Shown: positions 20,729 to 31,049, numbered from the stretch's first letter. The stretch: DNA of 64,000 bases from Paracoccaceae bacterium (GCA_016936395.1 JAFGXY010000047.1:59620-123619); one strand, 5' to 3'. The notes: generated from the letters alone by a model not told the origin. Translations and numbers: made by a program.

Positions 20729-23383
20729 ATGGCGTCGCTGAACGATATCCGCTCGACCTTCCTCGATTTCTTTGCCCGCAACGGCCACAAGGTCGTGGAG
20801 TCCTCGCCCCTTGTGCCGCGCAATGATCCGACGCTGATGTTTGCCAATTCGGGCATGGTGCAGTTCAAGAACCTGTTCACCGGGTTGGAGACGCGCGACT
20901 ATACCCGGGCCACCACGGCGCAGAAATGCGTCCGCGCCGGGGGCAAGCACAATGATCTGGACAATGTGGGCTACACCGCGCGGCACCACACGTTCTTCGA
21001 GATGCTGGGAAACTTCAGCTTTGGCGATTACTTCAAGGCCGAAGCCATTGCTTTTGCATGGGAGTTGCTGACCAAGGATTTCGGCCTTGACCGTTCGAAA
21101 CTGCTGGTCACCGTCTATCACACCGATGATGAGGCGGCTGAGATCTGGAAGAAGGTTGCCGGTTTTGACGACAGCAAGGTCATCCGTATCCCGACGGATG
21201 ACAATTTCTGGCGGATGGGCCCGACCGGCCCCTGTGGCCCCTGCACCGAGATTTTCTATGACCATGGCGACCATATCTGGGGCGGCCCGCCCGGCAGCGC
21301 CGATGAGGATGGCGACCGTTTCATCGAGATCTGGAACAACGTCTTCATGCAGAATGAGCAGTTTGCCGACGGCACGCTGCGCCCGCTGGAAATGCAGTCG
21401 ATCGACACCGGCATGGGGCTGGAACGCATCGGCGCGCTGCTGCAAGGCAAACATGACAACTACGACACCGACCTGATGCGCAGCCTGATCGAGGCCTCAG
21501 CCCATGCCACCAGCAGCGACCCGGACGGTCCGGGCAAGACGCATCACCGGGTGATCGCCGACCATTTGCGCTCGACCAGCTTTCTGATTGCCGACGGGGT
21601 GATGCCCAGCAATGAGGGCCGCGGCTATGTGCTGCGCCGGATCATGCGCCGCGCGATGCGGCACGCGCATATGCTGGGGTCACAAGATCCGGTGATGTTC
21701 AAGCTGGTGCCCGCTTTGGTGCGGCAGATGGGGGCGGCTTACCCTGAGTTGCAGCGGGCACAATCCTTGATCGAGGAGACCTTGAAGCTGGAAGAAACCC
21801 GCTTCAAGACCACGCTGGATCGCGGTTTGCGGTTGCTGGATGACGAGTTGGCGCACTTGCCCGAGGGCGCCGATCTGCCGGGGCCGGCGGCGTTCCGGCT
21901 GTATGATACCTATGGCTTCCCGCTGGACCTGACGCAGGATGCGCTGCGCGAACGCGGGCGCGCGGTCGATGTGGCGGGCTTTGACGCGGCAATGGCCGAG
22001 CAGAAGGCCAAGGCCCGCGCTGCATGGTCGGGCACGGGAGAGGCCGCCGACAGCCGGATCTGGTTCGAGATCGCCGAAGACCATGGCGTGACCGAGTTTC
22101 TGGGCTATGACACCGAAACCGCCGAAGGTGTGATCACTGCGCTGGTGCGCGACGGTGCGGCCATTGCCTCTGCCATCGACGGCGAGTCGGTGCAGATCGT
22201 CGTCAACCAGACGCCATTTTACGCCGAATCGGGCGGGCAGGTCGGCGATACCGGCCTGATCCGAACCGCGACGGGCATGGCCGAGATCACCGATACCCGC
22301 AAATCGGCGGGTGTGTTCATCCATATCGCGCGGGTGGTTGAGGGCAGCATCACCAAGGGCCAACCCGCCAAGCTGGAGGTGGGGCATAGCCGCCGCCGCC
22401 AAATCAGGGCCAACCACTCGGCCACCCACCTGCTGCACGAGGCCTTGCGCCGCGCGCTTGGCGACCACGTCGCGCAAAAGGGCAGCCTGAATGCGCCTGA
22501 CCGGCTGCGCTTTGACTTCAGCCATAACACCGCACTCAGCCCGGATGAAATCGGGCAGGTCGAGGCCGAGGTGAATGACTACATCCGCCAGAACAGCCCC
22601 GTCGAAACCCGGATCATGACGCCCGATGATGCCCGTGCCATCGGGGCGCAGGCGTTGTTTGGCGAGAAATACGGCGATGAGGTGCGCGTGGTGTCGATGG
22701 GCGTGCTTGAGGGCAGCGCCAAGGGGGCCGAGGGCAATACCTACAGTCTTGAGCTGTGCGGCGGCACCCATGTGGCCCGCACCGGCGATATCGGGGCTTT
22801 TGTGCTGACCTCTGAGTCGGCCTCGTCGGCGGGCGTGCGGCGGATCGAGGCGCTGACCGGGCAGGCGGCCTTGGCAGAGCTGCGTCGCCGGGACCGGTTG
22901 CTGGCCGAGGTGGAGGGACTGCTGAAAGTGGGGGAGGCTGAAACCATTGCCCGCCTGCGCGCCGTGCTGGACGAACGCCGCGCCTTGCAAAACGAGGTCA
23001 CCCAATTGCGCCGCGATCTGGCGATGGGGGGCAAGTCGGGCGGGGCTGAGGCCAAGATAATCAATGGCTTGCAGTTCATTGCTCAGGTGCTTTCGGGCGT
23101 CTCGGGCAAGGATCTTCCGGCGATGATCGACGAGTTGAAGGCCAAGCTTGGCTCGGGTGCCGTGCTGCTGATCGCCGATACCGGCGGCAAGCCCGCGGTG
23201 GCGGCTGGCGTCACGGCAGACCTGACGGCGCGCCTGTCAGCGGTGGCGCTGGTCAAGGCCGCGGCCGAGGCGATGGGCGGCAAGGGCGGTGGCGGGCGGC
23301 CAGACATGGCGCAGGCCGGCGGCGCCTATATTGCACAGGCGGATGCGGCGATTGCAGCGGCCGAAGCCGTGATCGGGGGATAG
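20729..23383 (+). CDS. alaS: Alanyl-tRNA synthetase
   Basis: An 884-residue class II synthetase charging tRNA-Ala, with editing activity. The aminoacylation domain starts [16 protein letters not shown] and has the motif [18 protein letters not shown]. The editing domain carries [12 protein letters not shown] and [13 protein letters not shown] (zinc-binding His/Cys set). The C-terminal C-Ala/DHHA1 region ends [12 protein letters not shown]. The length is standard. The ATG at 20729 is chosen because the family begins at this point; GTG at 20684 would add an unlikely leader. Confidence 0.98.
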   Translation: MASLNDIRSTFLDFFARNGHKVVESSPLVPRNDPTLMFANSGMVQFKNLFTGLETRDYTRATTAQKCVRAGGKHNDLDNVGYTARHHTFFEMLGNFSFGDYFKAEAIAFAWELLTKDFGLDRSKLLVTVYHTDDEAAEIWKKVAGFDDSKVIRIPTDDNFWRMGPTGPCGPCTEIFYDHGDHIWGGPPGSADEDGDRFIEIWNNVFMQNEQFADGTLRPLEMQSIDTGMGLERIGALLQGKHDNYDTDLMRSLIEASAHATSSDPDGPGKTHHRVIADHLRSTSFLIADGVMPSNEGRGYVLRRIMRRAMRHAHMLGSQDPVMFKLVPALVRQMGAAYPELQRAQSLIEETLKLEETRFKTTLDRGLRLLDDELAHLPEGADLPGPAAFRLYDTYGFPLDLTQDALRERGRAVDVAGFDAAMAEQKAKARAAWSGTGEAADSRIWFEIAEDHGVTEFLGYDTETAEGVITALVRDGAAIASAIDGESVQIVVNQTPFYAESGGQVGDTGLIRTATGMAEITDTRKSAGVFIHIARVVEGSITKGQPAKLEVGHSRRRQIRANHSATHLLHEALRRALGDHVAQKGSLNAPDRLRFDFSHNTALSPDEIGQVEAEVNDYIRQNSPVETRIMTPDDARAIGAQALFGEKYGDEVRVVSMGVLEGSAKGAEGNTYSLELCGGTHVARTGDIGAFVLTSESASSAGVRRIEALTGQAALAELRRRDRLLAEVEGLLKVGEAETIARLRAVLDERRALQNEVTQLRRDLAMGGKSGGAEAKIINGLQFIAQVLSGVSGKDLPAMIDELKAKLGSGAVLLIADTGGKPAVAAGVTADLTARLSAVALVKAAAEAMGGKGGGGRPDMAQAGGAYIAQADAAIAAAEAVIGG

Positions 23384-23386
23384 TCC

Positions 23387-23677
23387 ATGCCAACCGCCTT
23401 GTGGATTGCCCATGTTGATGTGACCGACCCTGACGCCTATGCCACCTATGCCCGCGGTGCGGGGCCGGCGATTGCCGCGCATGGCGGGGTGTTTCTGGCC
23501 CGGGGCGGCCGTTACGTCCAACTGGAAGGCAACGCGCGCGCCCGTAATGTGGTTGCGCGCTTTCCCAGCCTTGAGGCTGCTGTGGCCTGCTACAACAGCG
23601 CCGATTATCAGGCGGCGCTTGCCCATGCCAAGGGGGCCTCGGTTCGCGATCTGGTGGTGGTCGAGGAAATCGGCTGA
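23387..23677 (+). CDS. DUF1330-family protein
   Basis: A 96-residue protein with the dimeric ferredoxin-like alpha/beta fold of the DUF1330 family (WIAHVDVTDPDAY, GRYVQLEGNARARNVVARFPS, YNSADYQ). The biochemical role of the family is unknown. It starts four bases after alaS and ends before a strong terminator, so it is the last gene of an alaS unit. Nothing in the protein points to a role in translation. Confidence 0.85.
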   Translation: MPTALWIAHVDVTDPDAYATYARGAGPAIAAHGGVFLARGGRYVQLEGNARARNVVARFPSLEAAVACYNSADYQAALAHAKGASVRDLVVVEEIG

Positions 23678-23709
23678 TTATTTCAGCACAGTAATGCCGT
23701 TTTTGTGGG

Positions 23710-23743
23710 GGCCTGTCGTAACATATTTACGACAGGCCTTTTT
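23710..23743 (+). terminator. Intrinsic terminator after the DUF1330 gene
   Basis: A perfect 12-bp stem (GGCCTGTCGTAA / TTACGACAGGCC) with a 5-base loop is followed by TTTTT. Confidence 0.92.
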
Positions 23744-23808
23744 CGGGTATTCTGAATAAAAGAACTCCGAGGCAGCAAAATGTTTTTCATCGCCGCAGGG
23801 GCACGCTG

Positions 23809-24609
23809 ATGTGCCGTTGGGCCGCCTATACCGGGGCGTCGATCTTTCTGGAAGAGATCATCAGCCGTCCGGGCCATTCGCTGATCCATCAATCCCATTG
23901 CGCCACGCAATGCCATACCGCGATCAATGCCGATGGTTTTGGCGTGGCCTGGTATGGCGAGCGTGATGAGCCGGGGCTGTACCGCGATGTGATGCCCGCC
24001 TGGTCTGACCCCAATTTGCGCAGCCTGACCGCGCAGGTGAAGTCGGGGTTGTTTCTGGCCCATGTCCGCGCCAGCACCGGCACCGCGACCAGCCGCAACA
24101 ACTGCCACCCGTTCACCTATGGCCGCTGGAGTTTCATGCACAATGGCCAGATCGGCGGTTACGATGCCTTCCGCCGCGATGCCGATATGCTGATCCCGGA
24201 TGCGCTTTACCCCTGTCGCAAGGGCGCGACGGATTCCGAGGCGTTGTTCTTGATCGCGATTGCCGAAGGGCTGGATGCCGACCCCAAGGGCGCGATGGAA
24301 CGCGCGGCGGCCAAGCTGATCGCACTGGCACGTGCCAAGGGGGCGGCGCCGTTCCTGCGGCTGACCGGGGCCCTGTCGGAGGGCCACAAGCTTTATGCCA
24401 TGCGCTATGCCACCGATGATCATGCGCCCACGCTCTATCACCGCTGGTCTGACACGCGCGGCGGGCGGGCGGTGGTGTCAGAGCCGCTGGAAACCGATGA
24501 GGGCGGCTGGATCGAGGTTCCGCCAAATGTGTTTTGCACCTTTGAAGGTGACTCCGTGGTGATGGAGGGTTTTCAACCCTGCCGGACTGCGGCGATGGCG
24601 GCTGAGTGA
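23809..24609 (+). CDS. Class II glutamine amidotransferase (YafJ-type)
   Basis: A 266-residue single-domain Ntn-type amidotransferase. The nucleophile Cys2 follows the initiator Met (MCRWAAYTG), and family motifs INADGFGVAWYG, FLAHVRASTGT, NCHPFTYGRWSFMHNGQIGG and TDSEALF are clear. No synthetase domain is attached, so the acceptor substrate is unknown. It resembles YafJ/EgtC proteins, but no ergothioneine genes are nearby. It has its own transcription unit between two terminators, convergent with typA. Confidence 0.85.
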   Translation: MCRWAAYTGASIFLEEIISRPGHSLIHQSHCATQCHTAINADGFGVAWYGERDEPGLYRDVMPAWSDPNLRSLTAQVKSGLFLAHVRASTGTATSRNNCHPFTYGRWSFMHNGQIGGYDAFRRDADMLIPDALYPCRKGATDSEALFLIAIAEGLDADPKGAMERAAAKLIALARAKGAAPFLRLTGALSEGHKLYAMRYATDDHAPTLYHRWSDTRGGRAVVSEPLETDEGGWIEVPPNVFCTFEGDSVVMEGFQPCRTAAMAAE

Positions 24610-24639
24610 AGGTCGGCCGCTAACCACAAGGGAACACAA

Positions 24640-24667
24640 AAAAACCCGCCTTTCGGCGGGCTTTTTA
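24640..24667. terminator. Bidirectional terminator between the amidotransferase and typA
   Basis: Stem CCCGCC / GGCGGG with a TTTC loop, flanked by a run of A on the left and CTTTTT on the right, can terminate transcription from both converging genes. Confidence 0.85.
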
Positions 24668-26485
24668 TCAGGCGCTGCGCGATTGGCGCTTGCGTTCGTT
24701 CGGGTCAAGATAGCGTTTGCGCATCCGCACCGATTTTGGCGTGACCTCAACCAGTTCGTCATCGTCGATATAGGCGATGCACTGTTCCAGCGACAGCTTG
24801 ACCGGGGTGGTCAGACGCACGGCCTCATCGGTGCCCGATGCCCGCACGTTGGTCAATTGCTTGCCCTTCAGCGGGTTGACCTCAAGGTCATTCTCGCGGC
24901 TGTGCTCGCCGATGATCATGCCGGTGTAGACCGGTTCCTGCACGCCAATGAAGAAGTGGCCGCGATCTTCCAGCTTCCACATCGCATAGGCCACCGACAC
25001 GCCCGATTCCATCGAGATCAACACGCCCTGGCGACGGCCCTCGATAGGACCCTTGTGCGGGGTCCAGCCGTGGAACACGCGGTTCAACACGCCGGTGCCG
25101 CGGGTGTCGGTCATGAACTGGCCGTGATAGCCGATCAGCCCGCGCGACGGCACATGCGCGATGATGCGGGTCTTGCCGGCACCGGCTGGTTTCATCTCGA
25201 TCAGGTCACCCTTGCGCGGGCCGGTCAGTTTTTCGATCACCGGGCCGGTGTATTCGTCATCCACGTCGATGGTGACTTCCTCGACCGGCTCGTGGCGCAC
25301 GCCATCGATTTCCTGAAAGATCACCCGCGGGCGCGAGATCGACAATTCAAAGCCTTCGCGGCGCATGTTTTCGATCAGCACGCCCATCTGCAATTCGCCG
25401 CGACCCGCCACTTCAAAGGCGTCACCGCCGGGGGTGTCGGTGACCTTGATCGCGACGTTGATTTCGGCTTCCTTCATCAACCGCTCACGGATGACGCGGG
25501 ACTGCACCTTGGTGCCCTCTTTTCCGGCCAGCGGGCTGTCGTTGATCCCGAAGGTGATCGAGATCGTCGGCGGATCAATCGGCTGCGCGGGCAGGGGGGT
25601 GTCCAGCTCCAGCGCACACAAGGTATCAGCCACCGTCGCCTTCGACATGCCCGCCAGCGTCACGATATCGCCTGCTTCGGCGGCATCAATCGGCGTCATC
25701 ACCAACCCGCGATAGGCCAGCACCTTCGAGACCCGGAACTGCTCGATCCGCTCGCCATCGCGGCTCAGCGCCTTGATCGTCTCTCCGGCGCGCAGGGTGC
25801 CTGCCTCAACCCGGCCGGTCAGGATGCGGCCGATGAACGGGTCGGCCGACAGCGTGGTGGCCAGCATCTGGAACGGCTCGGCCCGGCGCGCGATCTGCGC
25901 AGGTGCCGGCACGTGTTTGAGCACCAGATCATACAGTGCCGACAGATCCTTGCGCGGCCCGTCAAGTTCGGTATCGGCCCAGCCGTTGCGGCCCGAGGCA
26001 TAAAGCACCGGGAAATCAAGCTGGTCATCATCGGCGCCAAGGTTGGCGAACAGATCGAACACCTCGTTCAGCGCCCGGTCGGGTTCGGCATCGGCCTTGT
26101 CGACCTTGTTCAGCACAACGATCGGGCGCAGGCCAAGGGCCAGCGCCTTTGATGTCACGAATTTGGTCTGCGGCATCGGGCCTTCGGCGGCGTCCACCAG
26201 CAGCACCACGCCGTCAACCATCGACAGGATCCGCTCCACCTCGCCACCGAAATCGGCGTGGCCGGGGGTGTCAACGATGTTGATCCGCGCACCTGCCCAT
26301 TCCAGCGAGGTGCATTTGGCCAGAATGGTGATCCCACGCTCGCGTTCAATGTCGTTGCTGTCCATGGCGCGTTCGGCGACGGCCTGGTTGTCGCGGAAAG
26401 ACCCCGACTGTTTCAGCAGTTCGTCCACAAGCGTGGTTTTGCCATGGTCGACGTGCGCGATAATGGCGATGTTGCGAAGCTCCAT
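24668..26485 (-). CDS. typA: Translational GTPase TypA/BipA
   Basis: A 605-residue ribosome-binding GTPase of the EF-G superfamily, important for ribosome assembly and stress growth. G motifs are [25 protein letters not shown] and [14 protein letters not shown]; domains II, III and V follow ([17 protein letters not shown] region, [18 protein letters not shown]), plus the TypA C-terminal domain ending in a basic tail. Length and start are standard. It is transcribed alone on the minus strand. Confidence 0.97.
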   Translation of the reverse strand: MELRNIAIIAHVDHGKTTLVDELLKQSGSFRDNQAVAERAMDSNDIERERGITILAKCTSLEWAGARINIVDTPGHADFGGEVERILSMVDGVVLLVDAAEGPMPQTKFVTSKALALGLRPIVVLNKVDKADAEPDRALNEVFDLFANLGADDDQLDFPVLYASGRNGWADTELDGPRKDLSALYDLVLKHVPAPAQIARRAEPFQMLATTLSADPFIGRILTGRVEAGTLRAGETIKALSRDGERIEQFRVSKVLAYRGLVMTPIDAAEAGDIVTLAGMSKATVADTLCALELDTPLPAQPIDPPTISITFGINDSPLAGKEGTKVQSRVIRERLMKEAEINVAIKVTDTPGGDAFEVAGRGELQMGVLIENMRREGFELSISRPRVIFQEIDGVRHEPVEEVTIDVDDEYTGPVIEKLTGPRKGDLIEMKPAGAGKTRIIAHVPSRGLIGYHGQFMTDTRGTGVLNRVFHGWTPHKGPIEGRRQGVLISMESGVSVAYAMWKLEDRGHFFIGVQEPVYTGMIIGEHSRENDLEVNPLKGKQLTNVRASGTDEAVRLTTPVKLSLEQCIAYIDDDELVEVTPKSVRMRKRYLDPNERKRQSRSA

Positions 26486-26694
26486 CGGGAGGGGTCACTT
26501 TCCATAGGGTCTGACGATTGGCCTGCCCCATACCGCGAATCCAGCCGATTGGCCAGTGCCATCGCGCGGCAATTGGGCGCTTGCCACGGCGCATCTGGGT
26601 GTCGGGCAAGAAATGATCGCAACTGTTGCTGCCCTGCTCTTTGCGCACAGCCCGATTTCGGGCACGCTGGCGGCAAAAGACCAATGAGGCAAAC

Positions 26695-27552
26695 ATGCAG
26701 GCAAATCACGCGGTCGGGGTCATCAAGACCCTTAAGAAGACGGCTGGGAAGACGAAAACCCAAACGCTGGGCAGGCTGGACGCGGTTGCCCGGCCCGAAA
26801 GCCCGGACAAGCTGGATCAGGTGCTGCGGCTGCTGGAAGACAGCCTGCACCTGCAACGGGTGGCCTTGCTGGAGCCCGGCCATGTGCTGCGGTTCTCGCA
26901 CGATGCGCTGACGCAGGTGGCGCTGTGTCTGCCTGAGGCGGTTGAGGATTACACCCAGAAATCCATCCTGAAAAACCGCAGCTTCCACCGCACCAAACTG
27001 CTGGCCGCGGTGCAGTCGATGGGGCTGATCGGGCCGGAGACCACGGTTTGCGACATTGGCGCCAATATCGGCAATGATGCGGTCTGTTTCGGCCGTGTGC
27101 TGGGGGCCAGGCGCATCGTGGCGTTTGAACCCTTGCCGCTGACCCACGCCACGCTGCGGCGCAATCTGGACCTGAACGGTCTGGGCGCGGCCCATGCCTA
27201 TAACTGCATGTTGGGTGAGGTGTCAGGGCGCGGCAGGGTGGTCCGCTTCAACCCGCGCAATCTGGCGGCCACCAGCTTTGCCCCGTCGGACGACGGCCCG
27301 ATCCCGATGGTCGCGCTGGATGATCTGATCGACGCCGAAGAGTTTCAGGGCCTTGGCTTTGTCAAACTCGATGCCGAGGGCGATGAAATAGCGATCCTGC
27401 GCGGCGGGGCAAAGGTGCTGGCGACCCTGCGCCCGGCGCTATGGCTGACGCTGCGCGAGGGCGCGTTGGCACAGGCCGAGGCGCTGTTGCAGCCTTTGGG
27501 ATACAGCGCGCGCAGCATCGGTGCGCAGGACCACATCTTCACCGTGAAGTAA
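26695..27552 (+). CDS. FkbM-family SAM-dependent methyltransferase
   Basis: A 285-residue methyltransferase. The Rossmann core carries VCDIGANIGNDAVCFGRVLGA (SAM motif I) at about residues 115-135, AFEPLPLTHATLRRN, and FVKLDAEGDEIAILRGGAKVL, which are FkbM hallmarks. The basic N-terminus (MQANHAVGVIKTLKKTAGKTKT) and residues 25-100 are not recognisable. FkbM enzymes often O-methylate glycans or lipids, but no sugar genes adjoin it. TGAGG precedes the ATG. It converges with icd across a terminator. Confidence 0.82.
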   Translation: MQANHAVGVIKTLKKTAGKTKTQTLGRLDAVARPESPDKLDQVLRLLEDSLHLQRVALLEPGHVLRFSHDALTQVALCLPEAVEDYTQKSILKNRSFHRTKLLAAVQSMGLIGPETTVCDIGANIGNDAVCFGRVLGARRIVAFEPLPLTHATLRRNLDLNGLGAAHAYNCMLGEVSGRGRVVRFNPRNLAATSFAPSDDGPIPMVALDDLIDAEEFQGLGFVKLDAEGDEIAILRGGAKVLATLRPALWLTLREGALAQAEALLQPLGYSARSIGAQDHIFTVK

Positions 27553-27575
27553 AAAGGGCCGGGTTGCCCCGGCCC
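27551..27575 (-). terminator. Terminator of icd
   Basis: An 8-bp GC stem (GGGCCGGG / CCCGGCCC) with a 4-base loop; read on the minus strand it ends in TTTTT. It follows the icd stop and touches the end of the converging methyltransferase gene. Confidence 0.85.
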
Positions 27576-27582
27576 GCAGTCC

Positions 27583-28797
27583 TTAGCCTTGCAGCGCCTT
27601 GTTCAGGTATTCATCGACCTTTTCCAGATAGCCCATCGTGGTCAGCCATTTCTGATCGGGGCCGACCAGCAGCGCCAGATCCTTGGTCATCCAGCCATCT
27701 TCGACTGTCTGCACGCAGACCTTTTCCAGCGTGTCGGCAAAGCGGTGCAACTGGTCATTGCTGTCCAGCTTGGCGCGGTGCTTCAACCCGCCGGTCCAGG
27801 CAAAGATCGACGCGATCGAATTTGTGCTGGTCTGCTGGCCCTTCTGGTGCTGGCGATAATGCCGCGTCACCGTGCCATGCGCGGCTTCGGCCTCGACGAT
27901 CTTGCCATCGGGCGTCATCAACACCGATGTCATCAGACCCAGGCTGCCAAAGCCCTGCGCCACGGTGTCAGACTGCACATCACCGTCATAGTTCTTGCAG
28001 GCCCAGACATAGCCGCCCGACCATTTCATGGCGCTTGCCACCATGTCGTCGATCAGACGGTGTTCATAGGTGATGCCGGCCTTCTTGAACGCATCGGCAA
28101 ACTCTTCGTCAAACACCTTCTGGAACAGGTCCTTGAAGCGGCCGTCATAGGCCTTCAGGATGGTGTTCTTGGTCGACAGATAAACCGGCCAGCCCTTCAG
28201 CAGGCCATAGTTCAGCGACGAGCGGGCAAAGTCGATGATTGAATCGTCAAGGTTATACATTCCCATGTAGACGCCCGCCGAGGGGGCGGAATACACGTCA
28301 CGCTCGATCACCGTGCCATCGTCACCGACAAACTTCATCGTCAGCTTGCCCGCGCCGGGAAAGTGGAAGTCGGTGGCGCGATACTGGTCGCCAAAGGCAT
28401 GGCGGCCAATCACGATGGGCTGGGTCCAGCCCGGCACCAGACGCGGCACGTTGCGGCAGATGATCGGCTCGCGGAAGATCACGCCGCCAAGGATGTTGCG
28501 GATGGTGCCGTTGGGCGATTTCCACATCTGTTTCAGGCCGAACTCTTCCACCCGTGCCTCATCGGGCGTGATGGTGGCACATTTCACCGCAACGCCGACC
28601 TTCTTGGTCATCTCGGCGGAATCAATGGTGATCTGGTCGTTGGTGCGGTCACGCTCTTCGATGCCAAGATCGTAATACAGCAGGTCCACGTCCAGATAGG
28701 GCAGGATCAGCTTCTTCTTGATGAAATCCCAGATAATCCGGGTCATCTCGTCGCCGTCCATCTCGACGATGGGATTTGCCACCTTGATCTTGGTCAT
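27583..28797 (-). CDS. icd: NADP-dependent isocitrate dehydrogenase
   Basis: A 404-residue TCA-cycle enzyme converting isocitrate to 2-oxoglutarate. It is the dimeric eukaryote-like type used by many alphaproteobacteria: start [54 protein letters not shown], and the NADP region [24 protein letters not shown] candidate promoter (TTTCCA, 17 nt, TATAGC) lies in the 98-nt gap upstream, along with the palindrome GTATGC-N4-GCATAC at 28867-28882. Confidence 0.97.
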   Translation of the reverse strand: MTKIKVANPIVEMDGDEMTRIIWDFIKKKLILPYLDVDLLYYDLGIEERDRTNDQITIDSAEMTKKVGVAVKCATITPDEARVEEFGLKQMWKSPNGTIRNILGGVIFREPIICRNVPRLVPGWTQPIVIGRHAFGDQYRATDFHFPGAGKLTMKFVGDDGTVIERDVYSAPSAGVYMGMYNLDDSIIDFARSSLNYGLLKGWPVYLSTKNTILKAYDGRFKDLFQKVFDEEFADAFKKAGITYEHRLIDDMVASAMKWSGGYVWACKNYDGDVQSDTVAQGFGSLGLMTSVLMTPDGKIVEAEAAHGTVTRHYRQHQKGQQTSTNSIASIFAWTGGLKHRAKLDSNDQLHRFADTLEKVCVQTVEDGWMTKDLALLVGPDQKWLTTMGYLEKVDEYLNKALQG

Positions 28798-28895
28798 ATT
28801 CGGCCCTTTCGGTGTTGGAGTCTGCTGATGCCGCTATAGCGGAGTGTGGGTTCTATGGAAAGCACTGTATGCGACGGCATACTGATTTCCTGCGG

Positions 28896-29480
28896 CTAGT
28901 GGAAGAAGGCCGCGGTCTTGGCGCGCACCCAATCCCACAGCGCAGGCGCACCACGGGCGATCCTGGTCCCGACGCGGGCTTCCAACTGCTCTGCTGTGAC
29001 CTTGTAGGTGATCCATGTGCCGCCCCCCGATTGCAGGTTGGCCATCACCGGCTGCACCCGGTCAAGGCTTTTGGCAAAGATCGCGTCCGGGGTTTGCGCC
29101 CCTTCGAATTCGTCCCACAAAGCGCGCAGTTCGGCGGCCAGATCGCCCGGCAAAAGGCCAAAGATGCGATCCGCCGCCCGGGCCTCGCTGGCTTGGGTAT
29201 CGGCGGACCCATGCGCCTGGCCGTTCGCGGAATGGATGGGCACATCGCCCACGTCGATCTCGACAAGGTCATGGATCAACAGCATGCGGATCACCCGGTT
29301 GATATCCACCCCCGGGCCTGCCTGATCGGCCAGCACCAGCGCATAAAGCGCCAGATGCCAGGAATGTTCGCCCGAGTTTTCGGGGCGCGACCCATCGCAC
29401 AGCGTGGTCGCGCGCAGCACCGATTTCAGCCGGTCGGCCTCATTTAGGAACGCAAACTGGGCTTCCAGACGGTCGGTCAA
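28896..29480 (-). CDS. HD-domain hydrolase (YfbR/HDDC2-like)
   Basis: A 194-residue metal-dependent phosphohydrolase. The HD signature is complete: ENSGEHSWHLALYALVL (metal His), LLIHDLVEIDVGD (HD pair) and a downstream Asp in KSLDRVQPVM. Relatives include 5'-nucleotidases acting on deoxynucleoside monophosphates; the substrate here is not proven. It is the last gene of a three-gene minus-strand unit, overlapping the preceding small gene as ATGA. Confidence 0.82.
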   Translation of the reverse strand: MTDRLEAQFAFLNEADRLKSVLRATTLCDGSRPENSGEHSWHLALYALVLADQAGPGVDINRVIRMLLIHDLVEIDVGDVPIHSANGQAHGSADTQASEARAADRIFGLLPGDLAAELRALWDEFEGAQTPDAIFAKSLDRVQPVMANLQSGGGTWITYKVTAEQLEARVGTRIARGAPALWDWVRAKTAAFFH

Positions 29481-29746
29481 TGCCCGCCCTTTTCCGCCTC
29501 GCGCGGGGCTTCGGGCAGTTTGCCGCCGCTGCGTTTGGCATCCAGCGCCTTGTCAAAGAACTCCCGTGCGCGCTTTTCGGCCAGACGGATGCGGATCGAG
29601 GTCATGAACACCTCTTGCAGCGTGGGCGACGATGCGCCCAGCACCTTGGCCACTTTTTCATAAAAGAACGGGTCTTCAAGTTCGACCGAGCCTGCCAGCA
29701 CATCGCGGGCAAGGTCATCGGCCAGATCCTGAATGAAGTCGCTCAC
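29477..29746 (-). CDS. Small conserved-looking protein of unknown function
   Basis: An 89-residue, charged, predicted helical protein (MSDFIQDLADDLARDVLAG... ending PREAEKGGH). No signal peptide or membrane segment is visible and I do not recognise a domain. Both ends overlap neighbours with ATGA junctions (alpha/beta hydrolase before, HD hydrolase after). That strongly supports real translation and a shared function with them. Confidence 0.7.
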   Translation of the reverse strand: MSDFIQDLADDLARDVLAGSVELEDPFFYEKVAKVLGASSPTLQEVFMTSIRIRLAEKRAREFFDKALDAKRSGGKLPEAPREAEKGGH

Positions 29747-30402
29747 CGAGAGACCTCACCCAGACGGCGGCGCACATAGTCGGACACCGTGGTGATCATC
29801 GGTTTCATATGCGCCTCTTCATCCTTGAAGAAGTGATCGGCGCCCTCAATCTCGGTATGGGTGATGGTGATGCCCTTTTGCTCATGCAGCTTGTTCACCA
29901 ACGTCTTGGTGTCTTTCGGCGGTGCCACCTTGTCGGCGGTGCCGTTGATGATCAGACCCGAAGACGGGCAGGGCGCAAGGAACGAAAAGTCGTACAGGTT
30001 GGCGGGCGGTGCCACCGAGATGAAGCCGGTGATCTCGGGCCGTCGCATCAGCAGTTGCATGCCGATCCACGCGCCAAACGAAAACCCCGCCACCCAGCAA
30101 TGCTTGGCATTGGGGTTCATGGATTGCAGGTAATCCAGCGACGAGGCCGCGTCCGACAATTCGCCAATGCCCTGATCATATTCGCCCTGACTGCGCCCGA
30201 CACCGCGAAAGTTGAACCGCAGCACCGTGAAGCCCAGGTTGTAAAAGGCGTAGTGCAGGTTATACACCACCTTGTTGTTCATGGTGCCACCATAGGCGGG
30301 GTGCGGATGCAGCACGATGGCGATCGGGGCGTCACGGTCCTTTTGCGGGTGGTAACGGCCTTCAAGGCGACCCTCGGGGCCTGCGAAGATCACTTCGGGC
30401 AT
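29743..30402 (-). CDS. Alpha/beta hydrolase
   Basis: A 219-residue cytosolic hydrolase. Features: oxyanion region LHPHPAYGGTMNN, nucleophile elbow GFSFGAW (Ser in G-x-S-x-G), acid Asp in INGTADKVAPP, and His in EGADHFF. It resembles the dienelactone-hydrolase/YpfH-like group; the substrate is unknown. It is first in a three-gene unit and is divergent from iscR, sharing a 173-nt intergenic region with the iscR promoter. Confidence 0.83.
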   Translation of the reverse strand: MPEVIFAGPEGRLEGRYHPQKDRDAPIAIVLHPHPAYGGTMNNKVVYNLHYAFYNLGFTVLRFNFRGVGRSQGEYDQGIGELSDAASSLDYLQSMNPNAKHCWVAGFSFGAWIGMQLLMRRPEITGFISVAPPANLYDFSFLAPCPSSGLIINGTADKVAPPKDTKTLVNKLHEQKGITITHTEIEGADHFFKDEEAHMKPMITTVSDYVRRRLGEVSR

Positions 30403-30435
30403 ATCTTTCCTGCCTGTCTTTCCGCGAGCGATTTC

Positions 30436-30464
30436 TTGACGCTGTCACTCGGCATATCTAGAAC
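30436..30464 (+). promoter_or_regulatory. iscR-suf operon promoter
   Basis: TTGACG (30436-30441) and TAGAAC (30459-30464) are spaced by 17 nt, a strong sigma-70 match. The -10 element is embedded in an ICE-like palindrome, so a repressor bound there would block polymerase. Confidence 0.65.
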
Positions 30465-30473
30465 CATTCTAAG
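30457..30473 (+). promoter_or_regulatory. ICE/Irr-like iron box over the iscR -10 element
   Basis: TAGAA-CCA-TTCTA is a perfect inverted repeat with partly matching outer bases. It fits the alphaproteobacterial ICE (Irr) motif of the form TTTAGAA-N3-TTCTAAA. Irr senses haem/iron status; Fe-S assembly genes are typical targets. The position over the -10 predicts repression. IscR or another iron regulator might be the true ligand. Confidence 0.6.
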
Positions 30474-30575
30474 CGTGGCGCATGCCAGCCTATGGATCGG
30501 ATTTCAGGTAATGGGCCGACTGTCCGGCGTCAATCCATTTGCAGGCGGTATTTGCCGTCATTCAGGGGTCATGCG

Positions 30576-31049
30576 ATGAAACTCTCGACCAAAGGCCGTT
30601 ATGCGATGGTCGCCCTTGCCGATCTGGCGCTGACCGAGGCCAAGACCGGCGGCGACGATCTGGTGTCACTGGCGCAAATCGCCAAGCGGCAGGATATCTC
30701 CTTGCCGTATCTGGAGCAGTTGTTCGTCAAGTTGCGCCGTGCCGGGTTGGTCGATGCCGTGCGCGGGCCGGGGGGCGGCTACAAACTGGCGCGCAGCCCG
30801 TCGGAAATTCGCGTGGCCGATGTGATGCAGGCGGTCGAGGAAACCGTCGATGCGCTGCACACCGGGGCAGGGGCGAGCGGGGGTGTGTCGGGCACGCGGG
30901 CGCAAAGCCTGACCAACCGGCTGTGGGAGGGGCTAAGCGCCCATGTTTATGTGTTCCTGCACCAGACTCGGCTGTCGGACGTGATCCGCAACGAAATGCA
31001 GCCATGCCCTGCCGTGCCCGCGCTGTTTCGCGTGGTGGATGAGGAATGA
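30576..31049 (+). CDS. iscR: Rrf2-family Fe-S regulator IscR (single cysteine)
   Basis: A 157-residue winged-helix regulator controlling the Fe-S assembly operon that follows. N-terminal MKLSTKGRYAMVALADLAL and the helix SLAQIAKRQDISLPYLEQLF are typical of Rrf2/IscR. The usual three clustered cysteines of enteric IscR are missing: the only cysteine is in MQPCPAVP near the C-terminus, and that region instead holds a Gly/Ala linker. A single-cysteine IscR that still binds a cluster is known from Rhodobacter sphaeroides. The stop overlaps the next start as ATGA. Confidence 0.94.
   Translation: MKLSTKGRYAMVALADLALTEAKTGGDDLVSLAQIAKRQDISLPYLEQLFVKLRRAGLVDAVRGPGGGYKLARSPSEIRVADVMQAVEETVDALHTGAGASGGVSGTRAQSLTNRLWEGLSAHVYVFLHQTRLSDVIRNEMQPCPAVPALFRVVDEE

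Noticed and set aside
24683..26152. 489-codon plus-strand open frame opposite typA
   Set aside because: Antisense to typA, with His/Arg/Gln-rich low-complexity translation and no recognisable domain.
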